Source: Vibrio halioticoli NBRC 102217 (GTDB taxonomy: Bacteria; Pseudomonadota; Gammaproteobacteria; Enterobacterales; Vibrionaceae). From it: a stretch of 64,000 nt of DNA. Below the pieces are notes generated by a model, which saw nothing but the letters and a program-made list of their open reading frames with translations, did not search any database and was not told the origin of the DNA. The number at the start of each line of letters is the position of its first letter. The stretch's first letter is position 1. This document shows positions 51,980 to 62,742 of the stretch, in pieces. The translations under genes were made by a program, and so were the position numbers. Location: contig NZ_BAUJ01000018.1 of NCBI RefSeq assembly GCF_000496695.1, positions 1 to 64,000 on the forward strand, given 5' to 3'.

Positions 51980-52873
51980 ATGACAAAGAATAAAATAAAA
52001 ATGCTACTAGAAAAGCAACTCAGTGAAGACGGTTTGCATGAAACTGGGATAAACGGCGTACGACTGTTTAAGGTGTCGGAGTCAATTCAGTGCGCACCTG
52101 CGGTGTATGAACCGACAGTGATTGCTATTGTCAGTGGTACGAAAGAAGCGATATTAGATGGCAATAAACACCTTTACGACAACGCTAAATACATGTGTTG
52201 CACCATGTCGTTGCCTGTAGAAGCGGGTACGCCAAATGCATCGCCTGAAAACCCATTGCTCGGGGTTTCTATCACCTTAGACAGTAAAGTAATGACTGAG
52301 CTGGCACTGGAGATGGAAAACGTGGCAGGTTCGGTTAAAACCCCAAAGGGAGCCGAATTACCCAAAGGGCTTTCTTTTGCATCATGGGATGATGCATTTT
52401 GCGATGCGCTGTTGCGCTTATTGCAACTGGGCGACGACTCGGTAGACAGCGCCATATTGGGCGAAAGCCGCTTGCGTGAGTTGTATTATGCGGTATTAAA
52501 AGGCGAAGCAGGTGCTTCAGTAAGACGCTCTTTTGGTGTCGGCAATGAAATTGCGCGCTCTATTGAGTATTTATCACATCGCCTTGATCAAAGCGTAACG
52601 ATTGATGAGCTAGCCTCTAAAGTCGGGATGAGTCGCGCAGTGTTTCATCGCAAGTTTAAGCAGGCAACCTCACTGTCACCCATTCAATTTATGAAATCGA
52701 TGCGTTTAAACAATGCGGCAATGAATATCGCAACAGGAATGAATGTCAATGAAGCCGCCATGAGTGTCGGTTATGTCAGTTCATCCCAGTTCAGTCGTGA
52801 ATTTAAACGTTTGTATGGACAATCACCGAAACAGTGGGTGTCATCGCAAGGGCATCTAGGAATGATGGCGTAA
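51980..52873 (+). CDS. AraC family transcriptional regulator
   Basis: The 297-residue protein has an N-terminal AraC_N (PF06719-type) sensing domain (about 10-170, with VYEPTVIAIVSGTKEAILDG) and a C-terminal double HTH with TIDELASKVGMSRAVFHRKFKQATSLSP and VGYVSSSQFSREFKRLYGQSPKQW. The ATG at 51980 follows GGTGG; an upstream ATG at 51938 adds a Cys-rich stretch without support. It probably controls the divergent SDR gene. Confidence 0.88.
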   Translation: MTKNKIKMLLEKQLSEDGLHETGINGVRLFKVSESIQCAPAVYEPTVIAIVSGTKEAILDGNKHLYDNAKYMCCTMSLPVEAGTPNASPENPLLGVSITLDSKVMTELALEMENVAGSVKTPKGAELPKGLSFASWDDAFCDALLRLLQLGDDSVDSAILGESRLRELYYAVLKGEAGASVRRSFGVGNEIARSIEYLSHRLDQSVTIDELASKVGMSRAVFHRKFKQATSLSPIQFMKSMRLNNAAMNIATGMNVNEAAMSVGYVSSSQFSREFKRLYGQSPKQWVSSQGHLGMMA

Positions 52874-52913
52874 ACGAGTATTAATGATAAGTAAATAGCC
52901 GCAAGTGAATGAC

Positions 52914-53011
52914 GAAAAAAAAGCCGACCACGAAAAAACGTGCGATCGGCTTGTATTCTTGTGAACAAGTACAACGTCAGTTGGCTAGGTGATCCTTGGC
53001 TTAAAAGGATC
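52914..53011 (-). ncRNA. qrr: Qrr quorum-regulatory small RNA
   Basis: The minus strand carries the invariant Qrr core ACCTAGCCAACTGACGTTGT (52971-52990), which pairs with targets such as luxR/hapR-type and aphA mRNAs with Hfq. The predicted 98-base RNA begins GATCC, closing a stem with GGATC. A CTTGT/ACAAG stem follows, and it ends with a GC-rich hairpin (AAGCCGA...TCGGCTT) and eight U. The sigma-54 promoter sits at the expected distance upstream. In vibrios LuxO-P and sigma-54 drive these RNAs at low cell density. luxO is not in the window, so this is a non-luxO-linked copy. Confidence 0.93.
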
Positions 53012-53021
53012 AATCTCCTTA

Positions 53022-53038
53022 TGCATGATGTGTGCCAA
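53022..53038 (-). promoter_or_regulatory. sigma-54 promoter of qrr
   Basis: On the minus strand TTGGCAC-ACATCA-TGCA has GG and GC exactly 12 bases apart, as required for sigma-54 -24/-12 elements. Twelve bases downstream lies the G where the RNA is predicted to start (53011). Confidence 0.9.
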
Positions 53039-53113
53039 CTATAATGTACATATGGTAAGTCATTGTTATTTAAGGTTAATAGTGGGGAAATAAATGCACT
53101 TCGCATTATGCAT

Positions 53114-53168
53114 TTGCAAAATGCAACGAAACTTTGATATTTGCATGTGTGTTTCTTTGCATAGCAAA
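53114..53168. promoter_or_regulatory. LuxO-type binding sites upstream of qrr
   Basis: TTGCA-AAA-TGCAA (53114-53126) is a perfect match to the LuxO site TTGCAW3TGCAA, and TTTGCATAGCAAA (53156-53168) is a second, imperfect one. They lie about 75-135 bases upstream of the -24 element, suitable for an enhancer-binding activator. Confidence 0.7.
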
Positions 53169-53392
53169 ATGTAATGTTGCTATTAATTTGCTTTCAGATA
53201 GCGCGATAGATGTCCAGTTTGCATGCACTTATGTATAGAAATGGGCACATCAAACTAGTCGCAAGAGCGTTGTTGCAGACAAACTTGGCAGTGAAATAGG
53301 CAGGGTGAGTCAATTAAGTGTTGCGTTAAAGCAGGAGAGCTCATTTATGAGACAACCTGCTTTATATTTTCAGTGAGAATGTTTGGCTTAGA
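53169..53392. other. rest of the gap between qrr and cmoA
   Basis: No gene is present where cmoB often follows cmoA. A stem AAAGCAGG (53328-53335) with CCTGCTTT (53356-53363) and inner pairing lies 30-65 bases past the cmoA stop and may end its transcript. The palindrome TGCATGCA near 53219 could be another regulator site. Confidence 0.4.
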
Positions 53393-54418
<1,026 letters not shown>

Positions 54419-56194
54419 ATGCGTAGCCATTATTGTGGTCAACTGAACAAGTCCCTTGCAGGACAAACTGTAGAACTTTGCGGTTGGGTAAACCGTCGCC
54501 GTGATTTAGGCGGCCTTATTTTTATCGATATGCGAGATCGCGAAGGTATCGTTCAAGTCGTTGTTGACCCTGATATGGCGCAGGCACATGAAGTGGCAAG
54601 CCAACTGCGTAACGAATTTTGCATTAAGCTAACCGGTGAAGTGCGCGTTCGTCCAGACAGCCAAGTAAACAAAGACATGGCAACGGGTGAAGTTGAAGTG
54701 ATCTGTAAAGGTCTAGAAATCATCAACCGTTCTGAAGTGCTGCCACTTGATTTCAACCAAACCAACTCTGAAGAGCAACGTTTAAAATACCGTTACCTAG
54801 ACTTGCGTCGCCCTGAGATGAGCGATCGCATCAAACTGCGTGCAAAAGCTTCTAGCTACGTGCGTCGTTTCCTTGATGACAACGGTTTCCTAGACATCGA
54901 AACACCTGTACTGACGAAAGCGACACCAGAAGGTGCACGCGACTACTTAGTACCAAGTCGTGTACAAAAAGGCAGCTTCTACGCGCTTCCTCAATCACCA
55001 CAGCTATTTAAACAGCTGCTGATGATGTCTGGTTTTGACCGTTACTACCAAATCGTAAAATGTTTCCGTGATGAAGATTTACGTGCAGACCGTCAACCTG
55101 AATTTACGCAAATTGATATCGAAACCTCATTTATGAGTGCTGACGAAGTTCGTGCTACTACCGAGAAAATGGTACACGGCATGTGGCAAGAACTGCTTAA
55201 TGTTGACCTTGGTCAGTTCCCAGTGATGCCATTTAGCGAAGCGATTCGCCGTTTTGGTTCAGATAAGCCTGATCTACGTAACCCACTTGAGCTTGTTGAC
55301 GTTGCAGACATTTTAAAAGACGTTGAATTTAAAGTCTTTGCTGGCCCTGCTAACGATGAGAAAGGCCGCGTTGCTGTTATTCGTGTACCGGGTGGCGCTA
55401 AGCTAACTCGTAAACAAATTGACGGCTATGCTGAATTTGTTGGTATTTACGGCGCGAAAGGTTTGGCATGGATGAAAGTGAATGACCGTGCTGCAGGCAT
55501 GGAAGGCATTCAGTCTCCAGTGGCTAAATTCTTAAACGAAGAAGTGATCAACAGCATTCTTGAGCGCACTGGCGCAGAGTCTGGCGATATCATTCTATTT
55601 GGCGCAGATAAAGCCAACGTTGTTGCTGAAGCGATGGGCGCACTGCGTCTGAAAGTGGGTGTTGATCTTGAAATCACCGATCTATCAGCATGGAAACCAC
55701 TATGGGTTGTTGATTTCCCAATGTTTGAAGAAGATGGCGAAGGTAACTTGCACGCAATGCACCACCCATTCACTTCTCCTCTGGGCATCACAGCGCAACA
55801 GTTAAAAGAAAATCCAGCTAACGTTAACTCTAACGCTTACGATATGGTTATCAATGGCTACGAAGTGGGTGGCGGCTCTGTTCGTATTCACAATGCAGAA
55901 ATGCAAGCCGCAGTATTTGATATTCTTGGTATTGATGCGCAAGAGCAACAACTTAAATTTGGTTTCTTACTAGAAGCGTTAAAATACGGTACGCCACCTC
56001 ACGCCGGTCTTGCGTTTGGTCTTGACCGTCTAGTGATGTTGCTATGTGGCACAGAAAACATTCGTGACGTAATTGCATTCCCTAAAACAACCAATGCTTC
56101 TTGTCTACTGACCGATGCACCAAGTCTGGCAAACCCTGCTGCCCTTGAAGAGTTAGCGATTGCAGTGAAACTTGCGAAAAAAGACAGCGAATAA
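54419..56194 (+). CDS. aspS: aspartate--tRNA ligase
   Basis: Class II synthetase charging tRNA-Asp. The 591 residues (E. coli 590) have the N-terminal OB-fold ([26 protein letters not shown]), motif 2 [20 protein letters not shown], the bacterial GAD insertion (about 280-420) and motif 3 [23 protein letters not shown] is the typical start. A terminator separates it from ruvC. Confidence 0.98.
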   Translation: MRSHYCGQLNKSLAGQTVELCGWVNRRRDLGGLIFIDMRDREGIVQVVVDPDMAQAHEVASQLRNEFCIKLTGEVRVRPDSQVNKDMATGEVEVICKGLEIINRSEVLPLDFNQTNSEEQRLKYRYLDLRRPEMSDRIKLRAKASSYVRRFLDDNGFLDIETPVLTKATPEGARDYLVPSRVQKGSFYALPQSPQLFKQLLMMSGFDRYYQIVKCFRDEDLRADRQPEFTQIDIETSFMSADEVRATTEKMVHGMWQELLNVDLGQFPVMPFSEAIRRFGSDKPDLRNPLELVDVADILKDVEFKVFAGPANDEKGRVAVIRVPGGAKLTRKQIDGYAEFVGIYGAKGLAWMKVNDRAAGMEGIQSPVAKFLNEEVINSILERTGAESGDIILFGADKANVVAEAMGALRLKVGVDLEITDLSAWKPLWVVDFPMFEEDGEGNLHAMHHPFTSPLGITAQQLKENPANVNSNAYDMVINGYEVGGGSVRIHNAEMQAAVFDILGIDAQEQQLKFGFLLEALKYGTPPHAGLAFGLDRLVMLLCGTENIRDVIAFPKTTNASCLLTDAPSLANPAALEELAIAVKLAKKDSE

Positions 56195-56214
56195 CGTTAA
56201 CTGTTAATGAGTTT

Positions 56215-56242
56215 AAACTCCCGCTCTATTGCGGGAGTTTTT
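56215..56242 (+). terminator. aspS terminator
   Basis: AAACTCCCGC (56215-56224), loop TCTATT, GCGGGAGTTT (56231-56240), then T. It lies between aspS and ruvC. Confidence 0.9.
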
Positions 56243-56264
56243 GTTTGAGGGAGAGAAAACATCA

Positions 56265-56786
56265 ATGACGATAATTTTAGGCATTGATCCGGGCTCAAGA
56301 ATTACCGGATACGGAGTGATTCGTCAAAATGGCCGCCATCTACATTACTTAGGCAGTGGCTGTATCCGCATGTCGGAAAAAGCGTTGCCGGGGCGGTTAA
56401 AGCAAATCTACGCAGGGGTGAGTGAAATCATCACTCAGTTCAAGCCCGATGTATTTGCTATTGAACAAGTGTTTATGTCTAAAAATGCCGATTCAGCATT
56501 AAAGCTTGGCCAAGCCAGAGGCAGTGCGATTGTGGCTGCAGTAAACGCCGATCTTGAAGTGTATGAATACGCGGCAAGATTGATCAAACAAGCGGTAGTG
56601 GGCACGGGCGGCGCCGACAAAGCGCAAGTACAGCACATGGTTCAACAAATGCTCAAGCTTCCAGCAAAACCGCAAGCCGATGCGGCCGATGCTTTGGGCG
56701 TTGCCATTTGTCATGCAAACACCAATAAAACGTTGATCGCTCTGGCAGGCAAAGCCACTTCAGCAAGACGTGGACGATATCGTTAA
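56265..56786 (+). CDS. ruvC: crossover junction endodeoxyribonuclease RuvC
   Basis: Resolves Holliday junctions together with RuvAB. The 173 residues (E. coli 173) have [13 protein letters not shown] with the first catalytic Asp, FAIEQVFM with the Glu and [13 protein letters not shown] with the two C-terminal Asp. The ATG at 56265 follows GAGGGAGAG; the frame extends upstream into the aspS terminator. yebC, often upstream of ruvC, is absent. Confidence 0.97.
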   Translation: MTIILGIDPGSRITGYGVIRQNGRHLHYLGSGCIRMSEKALPGRLKQIYAGVSEIITQFKPDVFAIEQVFMSKNADSALKLGQARGSAIVAAVNADLEVYEYAARLIKQAVVGTGGADKAQVQHMVQQMLKLPAKPQADAADALGVAICHANTNKTLIALAGKATSARRGRYR

Positions 56787-56892
56787 TTCGACGGGTATCA
56801 GTTTTATTGTCTACAAGCCTTTCTCTATGTTTTTTGATCGTTTACCGCATCGAATTTAAAGCATAATCATTATCCGCTATTGATGTTGAGTA

Positions 56893-56908
56893 CTGGCTAT
56901 CCGTCCAG
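56893..56908 (+). promoter_or_regulatory. LexA-type box upstream of ruvA
   Basis: CTG (56893-56895), ten bases, CAG (56906-56908), flanked by TA and TTA, fits the SOS box outline CTG-N10-CAG. The central part is less AT-rich than the best boxes. It lies 49 bases before ruvA, and E. coli ruvAB is SOS-controlled. Confidence 0.55.
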
Positions 56909-56956
56909 TTATTTATTATCATCAATACTATTACAAACAGCTATTGGAATGAGACC

Positions 56957-57571
56957 GTGATTGGACGTCTACGTGGAACCCTTATTGAGAAACAACCTCC
57001 TGAGTTACTGATTGAAGTCGCTGGCGTTGGTTATGAAGTACAAATGCCAATGAGTTGTTTTTATGAGTTACCAGAGATTGGCCAAGAAGCCATTATTTAT
57101 ACTCATTTCGTTGTGCGTGAAGATGCGCAACTGCTTTATGGTTTCAACAGCGTTAGTGAACGCGCGCTGTTCCGTGAAGTCATTAAAGCCAATGGCGTTG
57201 GCCCTAAATTGGGGCTTGGCATTTTATCTGGCATGACCGCCAGTCAATTTGTCAGCTGTGTTGAGCACGAAGATATCTCTACCTTAGTTAAATTACCGGG
57301 CGTAGGTAAGAAAACGGCCGAACGTCTGGTCGTCGAAATGAAAGACAGACTCAAAGGCTGGGGCGCGGGTGACTTGTTTACTCCTGCAACCGATGCAGCA
57401 CCAATGGATAGCGCTATGTCTAGCGATCAAAATGCGGTTGATGAGGCGGTGAGTGCATTATTGGCTCTGGGTTATAAACCGCAAATGGCTTCCAAAGCGA
57501 TTTCACAAATTGCGAAACCTGATATGACCAGCGAGTCGCTGATTAAAGAAGCTCTGCGAGCTATGGTGTAA
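56957..57571 (+). CDS. ruvA: Holliday junction branch migration protein RuvA
   Basis: Tetramer that binds the four-way junction and loads RuvB. The 204 residues have the OB-fold [31 protein letters not shown], helix-hairpin-helix motifs ([23 protein letters not shown]) and the C-terminal RuvB-contacting domain after a flexible linker (about 140-155). The start is GTG. It is followed three bases later by ruvB. Confidence 0.97.
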   Translation: MIGRLRGTLIEKQPPELLIEVAGVGYEVQMPMSCFYELPEIGQEAIIYTHFVVREDAQLLYGFNSVSERALFREVIKANGVGPKLGLGILSGMTASQFVSCVEHEDISTLVKLPGVGKKTAERLVVEMKDRLKGWGAGDLFTPATDAAPMDSAMSSDQNAVDEAVSALLALGYKPQMASKAISQIAKPDMTSESLIKEALRAMV

Positions 57572-57574
57572 TTG

Positions 57575-58585
57575 ATGATTGAAGCAGACCGACTGATCGC
57601 ACCTGATAACCCAACCTTTAAAGACGAAGAGGCGGTCGATAGAGCGATTCGTCCTAAAAAATTAGAAGACTATCAAGGTCAAGATCACGTACGTGGTCAG
57701 ATGGAAATATTCATCAAAGCGGCGCAAATGCGTAACGAACCCTTAGATCATCTTCTTATTTTTGGTCCTCCAGGTTTAGGAAAAACCACGCTGGCCAATA
57801 TTGTGGCAAACGAAATGGATGTGAATATTCGCACCACCTCAGGCCCTGTGCTAGAAAAAGCCGGCGATTTAGCCGCGCTACTGACCAACCTTGAAGAGAA
57901 CGACGTACTGTTCATTGACGAGATACACCGTCTAAGCCCTATGGTGGAAGAAGTGCTGTATCCGGCAATGGAAGATTATCAACTTGATATCATGATAGGA
58001 GAGGGGCCTGCCGCTCGTTCTATCAAGATCGATCTGCCGCCGTTTACCTTAATTGGCGCAACCACTCGTGCCGGGTCATTAACTTCTCCGCTTCGAGACC
58101 GTTTCGGTATTACCCAGCGCCTTGAATACTACAAGGTTGAAGATCTGCAACACATTGTGCAGCGCAGTTCTGATTGCTTAAATTTGTCAATGGAGTCGCA
58201 AGGCGCACTGGAAATTGCAAGACGTGCTCGTGGTACGCCGCGTATTGCTAACCGATTATTACGACGCGTTCGTGATTACGCCGAAGTAAAAAGTGATGGT
58301 CATATTGATTCGGACATCGCCGATAAAGCGCTCGACATGCTCGACGTAGATAGCCTTGGTTTTGACTATATGGACAGAAAACTTCTGCTTGCCATAATAG
58401 AGAAATTTAATGGTGGTCCGGTTGGACTCGATAATATGGCCGCTGCCATAGGTGAAGAAAAAGACACTATCGAAGATGTATTAGAGCCTTATTTAATTCA
58501 GCAAGGATATTTACAAAGAACCCCAAGAGGTCGAATTGTAACAGACCGCGCTTATTTACACTTTGGATTTGATATAAAAGATTAA
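57575..58585 (+). CDS. ruvB: Holliday junction branch migration ATPase RuvB
   Basis: AAA+ motor of branch migration. The 336 residues have Walker [10 protein letters not shown] (about 62-70), Walker [12 protein letters not shown] (about 108), sensor [18 protein letters not shown] and the C-terminal winged helix ending RTPRGRIVT. The ATG at 57575 is preferred over a TTG one codon earlier. It is cotranscribed with ruvA. Confidence 0.98.
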   Translation: MIEADRLIAPDNPTFKDEEAVDRAIRPKKLEDYQGQDHVRGQMEIFIKAAQMRNEPLDHLLIFGPPGLGKTTLANIVANEMDVNIRTTSGPVLEKAGDLAALLTNLEENDVLFIDEIHRLSPMVEEVLYPAMEDYQLDIMIGEGPAARSIKIDLPPFTLIGATTRAGSLTSPLRDRFGITQRLEYYKVEDLQHIVQRSSDCLNLSMESQGALEIARRARGTPRIANRLLRRVRDYAEVKSDGHIDSDIADKALDMLDVDSLGFDYMDRKLLLAIIEKFNGGPVGLDNMAAAIGEEKDTIEDVLEPYLIQQGYLQRTPRGRIVTDRAYLHFGFDIKD

Positions 58586-58594
58586 TATAAAGTT

Positions 58595-58617
58595 AAGGGG
58601 GTGTTACCCCCTTTTAT
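58595..58617 (+). terminator. ruvB terminator
   Basis: AAGGGGGT (58595-58602) pairs with ACCCCCTT (58606-58613) over a GTT loop, followed by TT-A-TTT. Confidence 0.85.
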
Positions 58618-58707
58618 TTGTACGACAATACTCCCGCCAAGCTGTTAACTTTGCTTACAAATTACACCGACTATGTTTAATAAAAACCCTTTATCAATTC
58701 ATTCTCT

Positions 58708-58721
58708 TTGATTTGTATCAA
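58708..58721 (+). promoter_or_regulatory. FNR-type site in the cyd upstream region
   Basis: TTGAT-TTGT-ATCAA matches the FNR consensus TTGAT-N4-ATCAA exactly. It lies about 400 bases before cydA, whose E. coli counterpart is controlled by FNR and ArcA. Confidence 0.7.
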
Positions 58722-59127
58722 TGTAATTTTCTTAAATAAAGCCTTTGAAACCAACAAGCTAAACCTATACTATAGCGCCTGGATATATTAGGGGATGCTT
58801 AACAAATGTTTAATTATTAATTATCAGTGAATTAATAATTAACTCAGTTATTTAACATCTCTTGTTTAATTTTAACTTTTGCGCTTTATGCTAATCCGAA
58901 TAAGTTAGGATTCAGATTATTGCTTGGTTAAAATTGCCTAATAATAGTTCTTGAAAATAGATATTTAATTATTTTTTTGAACGCAGCATGGATTGCCGCT
59001 AGAAATTTCTTCTATCAAACACTCCACGATGCTGTTTTGGGTAATTTAACTCTCAATGATGAGTCACTATTTATCTGGACTGGTATGGAATTGAACCTGT
59101 GTCTAGGAAGACACCCAAGGAGTTCTT
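58722..59127 (+). promoter_or_regulatory. long AT-rich cydA leader with inverted repeats
   Basis: No gene is present. It contains a perfect 13-bp inverted repeat (58810-58822 with 58830-58842, 7-base loop) next to TTAAC-rich ArcA-like sequence. CAGCAT (near 58985) can pair with ATGCTG (near 59030), followed by TTTT. GTGTCT-AGGA-AGACAC (59099-59114) lies just before the AAGGAG ribosome binding site. The long leader suggests layered control of cydABX. Confidence 0.45.
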
Positions 59128-60717
59128 ATGATAGATGTCGTTGATCTGTCGCGACTGCAATTCGCGTTGACAGCAATGTACCACTTCCTATTTGTACCAC
59201 TTACTTTAGGTCTAGCCTTCCTGCTTGCAATCATGGAATCCGTTTACGTGATGACAGGTAAGCAGATTTATAAGGATATGACTAAATTTTGGGGTAAGTT
59301 ATTCGGTATTAACTTTGCCCTCGGTGTTGCAACCGGCCTGACCATGGAGTTCCAGTTCGGAACAAACTGGGCGTACTATTCTCACTACGTAGGCGATATT
59401 TTTGGCGCACCTCTTGCCATTGAAGCCCTAGTAGCCTTTTTCTTAGAATCCACTTTTGTTGGTCTGTTCTTCTTTGGTTGGGAACGTCTATCTAAACGCC
59501 AGCACTTAGTGGTGACTTGGCTAGTCGCATTAGGTTCTAACTTCTCTGCACTGTGGATTCTGATCGCTAACGGCTGGATGCAACATCCAGTGGGCGCAGA
59601 ATTTAACTTTGAAACCATGCGTATGGAAATGGTGAGCTTTGCTGATGTTGTATTCAACCCAGTTGCTCAAGTTAAATTCGTCCATACTGTGGCGTCAGGT
59701 TACACCACAGGTGCAATGTTCGTTCTTGGTATCAGCTCTTACTACCTACTGAAAGGCCGTGATGTGGCGTTTGCTCGTCGTTCATTTGCTATCGCAGCCT
59801 CTTTTGGTATGGCTGCCATCCTTTCGGTAATCGTACTTGGCGATGAGTCTGGTTATGAGTTAGGTGACGTGCAGAAAGTGAAGTTGGCCGCAATTGAAGC
59901 TGAATGGCACACTGAGCCAGCACCAGCTGCCTTTACTGCATTTGGTATTCCAAACCAAGAAACCATGGAAACCGATTACGCGCTTAAGATTCCATACGTA
60001 ATGGGTATCGTGGCAACTCGTTCAACGGACACTCAGGTAACGGGTTTACGCGATCTTCGCGAACAGCACGTTGATCGTATTCGTAACGGTATGTACGCCT
60101 ATGAACTGCTTGAAAAACTGCGCGCAGGGGATCGCTCTGCTGAAAACAAAGCCGCATTTGACGAAGTAAAACATGACCTTGGTTATGGTTTATTGCTGAA
60201 ACGCTACACCGATAAAGTGGTGGATGCGACCGAAACTCAAATCCAAGCGGCTGCGGATGATTCCATCCCAACAGTTTGGCCTCTATTCTGGTCATTCCGT
60301 CTAATGGTGGGTTGTGGATTTATCATGCTGTTCGTATTTGGCATGTCTTTCTTGCAAACTTGCCGTCAAAAAATCGAACAAAAACCTTGGTTGCTGAAAG
60401 CCGCTCTATGGAGTATTCCACTGCCGTGGATTGCCATTGAAGCCGGTTGGTTTGTGGCCGAATTTGGACGTCAGCCTTGGGCAGTAGGTGAAATCTTGCC
60501 GGTTCACGTGGCAGCGTCATCACTCACAATTGGCCAATTATGGGCATCGCTAGCCGCTATATTAGCGCTGTACACAGTGTTCTTGATTGCTGAAGTGTAT
60601 CTAATGGTGAAATTCTCTCGCAAGGGACCAAGTAGCTTGAAGACAGGTCGCTATCATTTCGAACAACAAGACAATGATGAAGCGAAAGCAAAAATCGACC
60701 GTCAAGTTGAAGCATAA
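59128..60717 (+). CDS. cydA: cytochrome bd ubiquinol oxidase subunit I
   Basis: Catalytic subunit holding hemes b558, b595 and d; oxidises quinol at low oxygen. The 529 residues (E. coli 522) have about nine membrane helices, the heme-ligand His near the N-terminus ([22 protein letters not shown]), the long periplasmic Q-loop (about 250-390) and the GRQPW motif in [20 protein letters not shown] precedes the ATG. First gene of cydABX. Confidence 0.98.
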   Translation: MIDVVDLSRLQFALTAMYHFLFVPLTLGLAFLLAIMESVYVMTGKQIYKDMTKFWGKLFGINFALGVATGLTMEFQFGTNWAYYSHYVGDIFGAPLAIEALVAFFLESTFVGLFFFGWERLSKRQHLVVTWLVALGSNFSALWILIANGWMQHPVGAEFNFETMRMEMVSFADVVFNPVAQVKFVHTVASGYTTGAMFVLGISSYYLLKGRDVAFARRSFAIAASFGMAAILSVIVLGDESGYELGDVQKVKLAAIEAEWHTEPAPAAFTAFGIPNQETMETDYALKIPYVMGIVATRSTDTQVTGLRDLREQHVDRIRNGMYAYELLEKLRAGDRSAENKAAFDEVKHDLGYGLLLKRYTDKVVDATETQIQAAADDSIPTVWPLFWSFRLMVGCGFIMLFVFGMSFLQTCRQKIEQKPWLLKAALWSIPLPWIAIEAGWFVAEFGRQPWAVGEILPVHVAASSLTIGQLWASLAAILALYTVFLIAEVYLMVKFSRKGPSSLKTGRYHFEQQDNDEAKAKIDRQVEA

Positions 60718-60732
60718 TAAGGGAGCGAAATT

Positions 60733-61869
60733 ATGTTTGAATATGAAGTTTTAAGATTTATATGGTGGTTGCTAGTTGGCATATTGTTTGTTGGCTTTGC
60801 TGTGACCGATGGATTTGACCTAGGGGTAGGCGCATTAGTGCCTATCATCGGTAAATCAGACAGCGAACGTCGCGTGATGATAAACAGTATTGCGCCGCAC
60901 TGGGATGGCAACCAAGTTTGGTTGGTTACCGCTGGTGGCGCGCTATTTGCGGCATGGCCAACAGTGTACGCCACGTCATTCTCTGGCTTTTACTTTGCGA
61001 TGATCTTGACCCTAGCGGCATTGTGGCTTCGTCCACTGGGCTTGGATTACCGTTCAAAGATCGAAGATCCAAAGTGGCGCAGCAGCTGGGATATTGCGAT
61101 TTCAATCAGTGGTTTCGTACCGCCAATTATCTTCGGTGTAGCGTTTGGTAACCTATTACAAGGACTGCCATTCCAGCTAAACGAATTTATGATGTCTAGC
61201 TACCACGGTTCATTCTTTGGTCTATTAAACCCATTTGCACTGCTTTGTGGTTTAGTCAGCTTGTCTATGATCATTTTGCAAGGCGCAACTTGGTTGCAAA
61301 TGAAGACCACTACCGAAGTACACGCTCGTTCACGTAAAGTGGCGCAGCTAACCGGTATTACCACTGCGTTGCTGTTTGTTATCGCCGGTTACTTCATCCA
61401 TGGTATGGACGGCTATGTCATTACTAGCCAAATGGACCACAACGCTGCATCTAACCCTCTTAATAAAGAAGTGGTGCTAGAGGCGGGTGCTTGGTTGAAC
61501 AACTTTGCTGAATACCCAGCATTGTGGGCAGCGCCTATTATCGGTGTATTGATGCCGCTATTGGCTGTGATTGCTTCACGCTGTGAAAAAGGCTTTGTGG
61601 CATTCTTATGCTCAAGCTTGGCTTGTGCGGGCATTATCTTTACCGCAGGCTTGTCAATGTTCCCGTTCATCATGCCTTCAAGCTTGAACCCTTCACAGAG
61701 CTTAACTATGTGGGATTCAACTTCAAGTGAACTGACTATGAATATTATGACGGCGGTTGCTTTTGTCATGGTTCCAGTAATTTTGGCTTACACCAGTTGG
61801 ACTTACTACAAAATGTTTGGTCGCATCGATGCTAAATTCATCGAAGAAAACAAGAATTCACTTTACTAA
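60733..61869 (+). CDS. cydB: cytochrome bd ubiquinol oxidase subunit II
   Basis: Second large subunit of cytochrome bd. The 378 residues (E. coli 379) have about eight membrane helices, with the typical start LRFIWWLLVGILFVGFAVTDGFDLGVGAL and IAPHWDGNQVWLVTAGGALFAAWP. It lies 15 bases after cydA, preceded by AAGGGAG. Confidence 0.98.
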   Translation: MFEYEVLRFIWWLLVGILFVGFAVTDGFDLGVGALVPIIGKSDSERRVMINSIAPHWDGNQVWLVTAGGALFAAWPTVYATSFSGFYFAMILTLAALWLRPLGLDYRSKIEDPKWRSSWDIAISISGFVPPIIFGVAFGNLLQGLPFQLNEFMMSSYHGSFFGLLNPFALLCGLVSLSMIILQGATWLQMKTTTEVHARSRKVAQLTGITTALLFVIAGYFIHGMDGYVITSQMDHNAASNPLNKEVVLEAGAWLNNFAEYPALWAAPIIGVLMPLLAVIASRCEKGFVAFLCSSLACAGIIFTAGLSMFPFIMPSSLNPSQSLTMWDSTSSELTMNIMTAVAFVMVPVILAYTSWTYYKMFGRIDAKFIEENKNSLY

Positions 61870-61882
61870 GAAGGGATAAAGT

Positions 61883-61993
61883 ATGTGGTATTTCGCGTGG
61901 ATATTGGGTGTGTTGCTAGCGTGTGCTTTCGGCATCATCAATGCTCTATGGCTAGAGCACACAGAAATGATGGATAAAGACAAGCAAGACTAA
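61883..61993 (+). CDS. cydX: cytochrome bd oxidase small subunit CydX
   Basis: A 36-residue single-helix protein, MWYFAWILGVLLACAFGIIN followed by ALWLEH and a charged tail. The MWYFAWILG start and the Glu in WLEH are hallmarks of CydX, which stabilises the oxidase and its heme d site. AAGGGA precedes the ATG 13 bases after cydB. ybgE, which often follows, is absent. Confidence 0.95.
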   Translation: MWYFAWILGVLLACAFGIINALWLEHTEMMDKDKQD

Positions 61994-62013
61994 GTCTTTA
62001 ACTGTTACTAAAG

Positions 62014-62049
62014 AAGGTCAGAGTTGGGTTTTCCGCTCTGGCCTTTTTT
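62014..62049 (+). terminator. cydX terminator
   Basis: AAGGTCAGAG (62014-62023) pairs with CTCTGGCCTT (62036-62045) with one G-T pair, then T. It ends the cyd operon. Confidence 0.88.
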
Positions 62050-62330
62050 GTATAATTTTATTACTAAGCGCAATAAACATCCCTTGTAGGAACGGATGAC
62101 TGTATAATCAAGCGTCGTTATTTCTAGGGCAAATAATTTCTGTAGTAGAGCACAACTTGGTTTTGAAAATTGAACTATCTATATCAGAAACACTCTGAAT
62201 TGGTTAAATAAAGTCAAATTTTGTTCAGTTAACCCACGAAATTGCCGTATGCGTCAAAAAAAGAGTGTTGCATAAAAAATAAAGCGATACATTGTGTATA
62301 TTACAGGCGAGAAAATCAGGGACCTAAACG
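62050..62330 (+). other. promoter region of the ybgC-tol operon
   Basis: Non-coding. It contains an AT-rich stretch with the small palindrome ATACA-TTG-TGTAT around 62286-62300 and GCGAGAAA before the gene. No operator of a known family was recognised. Confidence 0.35.
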
Positions 62331-62741
62331 ATGCCACAAGCCGAAAAGACATTATTTCGCTGGCCAATACGAATTTACTATGAAGATACTGATGCGGGTG
62401 GGATAGTCTACCACTCGAATTATCTGAAGTATTTTGAGCGGGCACGCACCGAAATGTTAAGGGTGATTGGTGTATCGCAAGAGGTTCTTTTACAACAGGA
62501 ATTGGGTTTTGTTGTTCGACATATGGATATCGATTTTTTGCAAGGTGCAAAACTCGACCAAGAGTTGACAGTACTAACACATATTTCTCAAATTAAGCGT
62601 GCTTCTCTCGATTTTTGTCAAGAGATAGTCAATCTAGAAGGCAGAGTATTGTGCAAAGCTACGGTTAAGGTAGCATGTATCAATACCGCTAAAATGAGGC
62701 CTCAGGCCATACCCAGTTTCATGATCACGGAGTTATCGTAA
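62331..62741 (+). CDS. ybgC: acyl-CoA thioesterase YbgC (Tol-Pal associated)
   Basis: Hot-dog fold thioesterase whose gene heads the tol-pal operon. The 136 residues show [32 protein letters not shown] with the catalytic Asp of the YbgC/4HBT family, then [12 protein letters not shown]. Its role in the envelope is not fully settled. tolQ starts one base after its stop. Confidence 0.95.
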   Translation: MPQAEKTLFRWPIRIYYEDTDAGGIVYHSNYLKYFERARTEMLRVIGVSQEVLLQQELGFVVRHMDIDFLQGAKLDQELTVLTHISQIKRASLDFCQEIVNLEGRVLCKATVKVACINTAKMRPQAIPSFMITELS

Positions 62742-62742
62742 A

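Noticed and set aside
52771..53106. 111-residue minus-strand frame across the araC end and the qrr locus
   Set aside because: It overlaps the araC coding end and the whole Qrr RNA with its promoter; composition and lack of a ribosome binding site point to chance.
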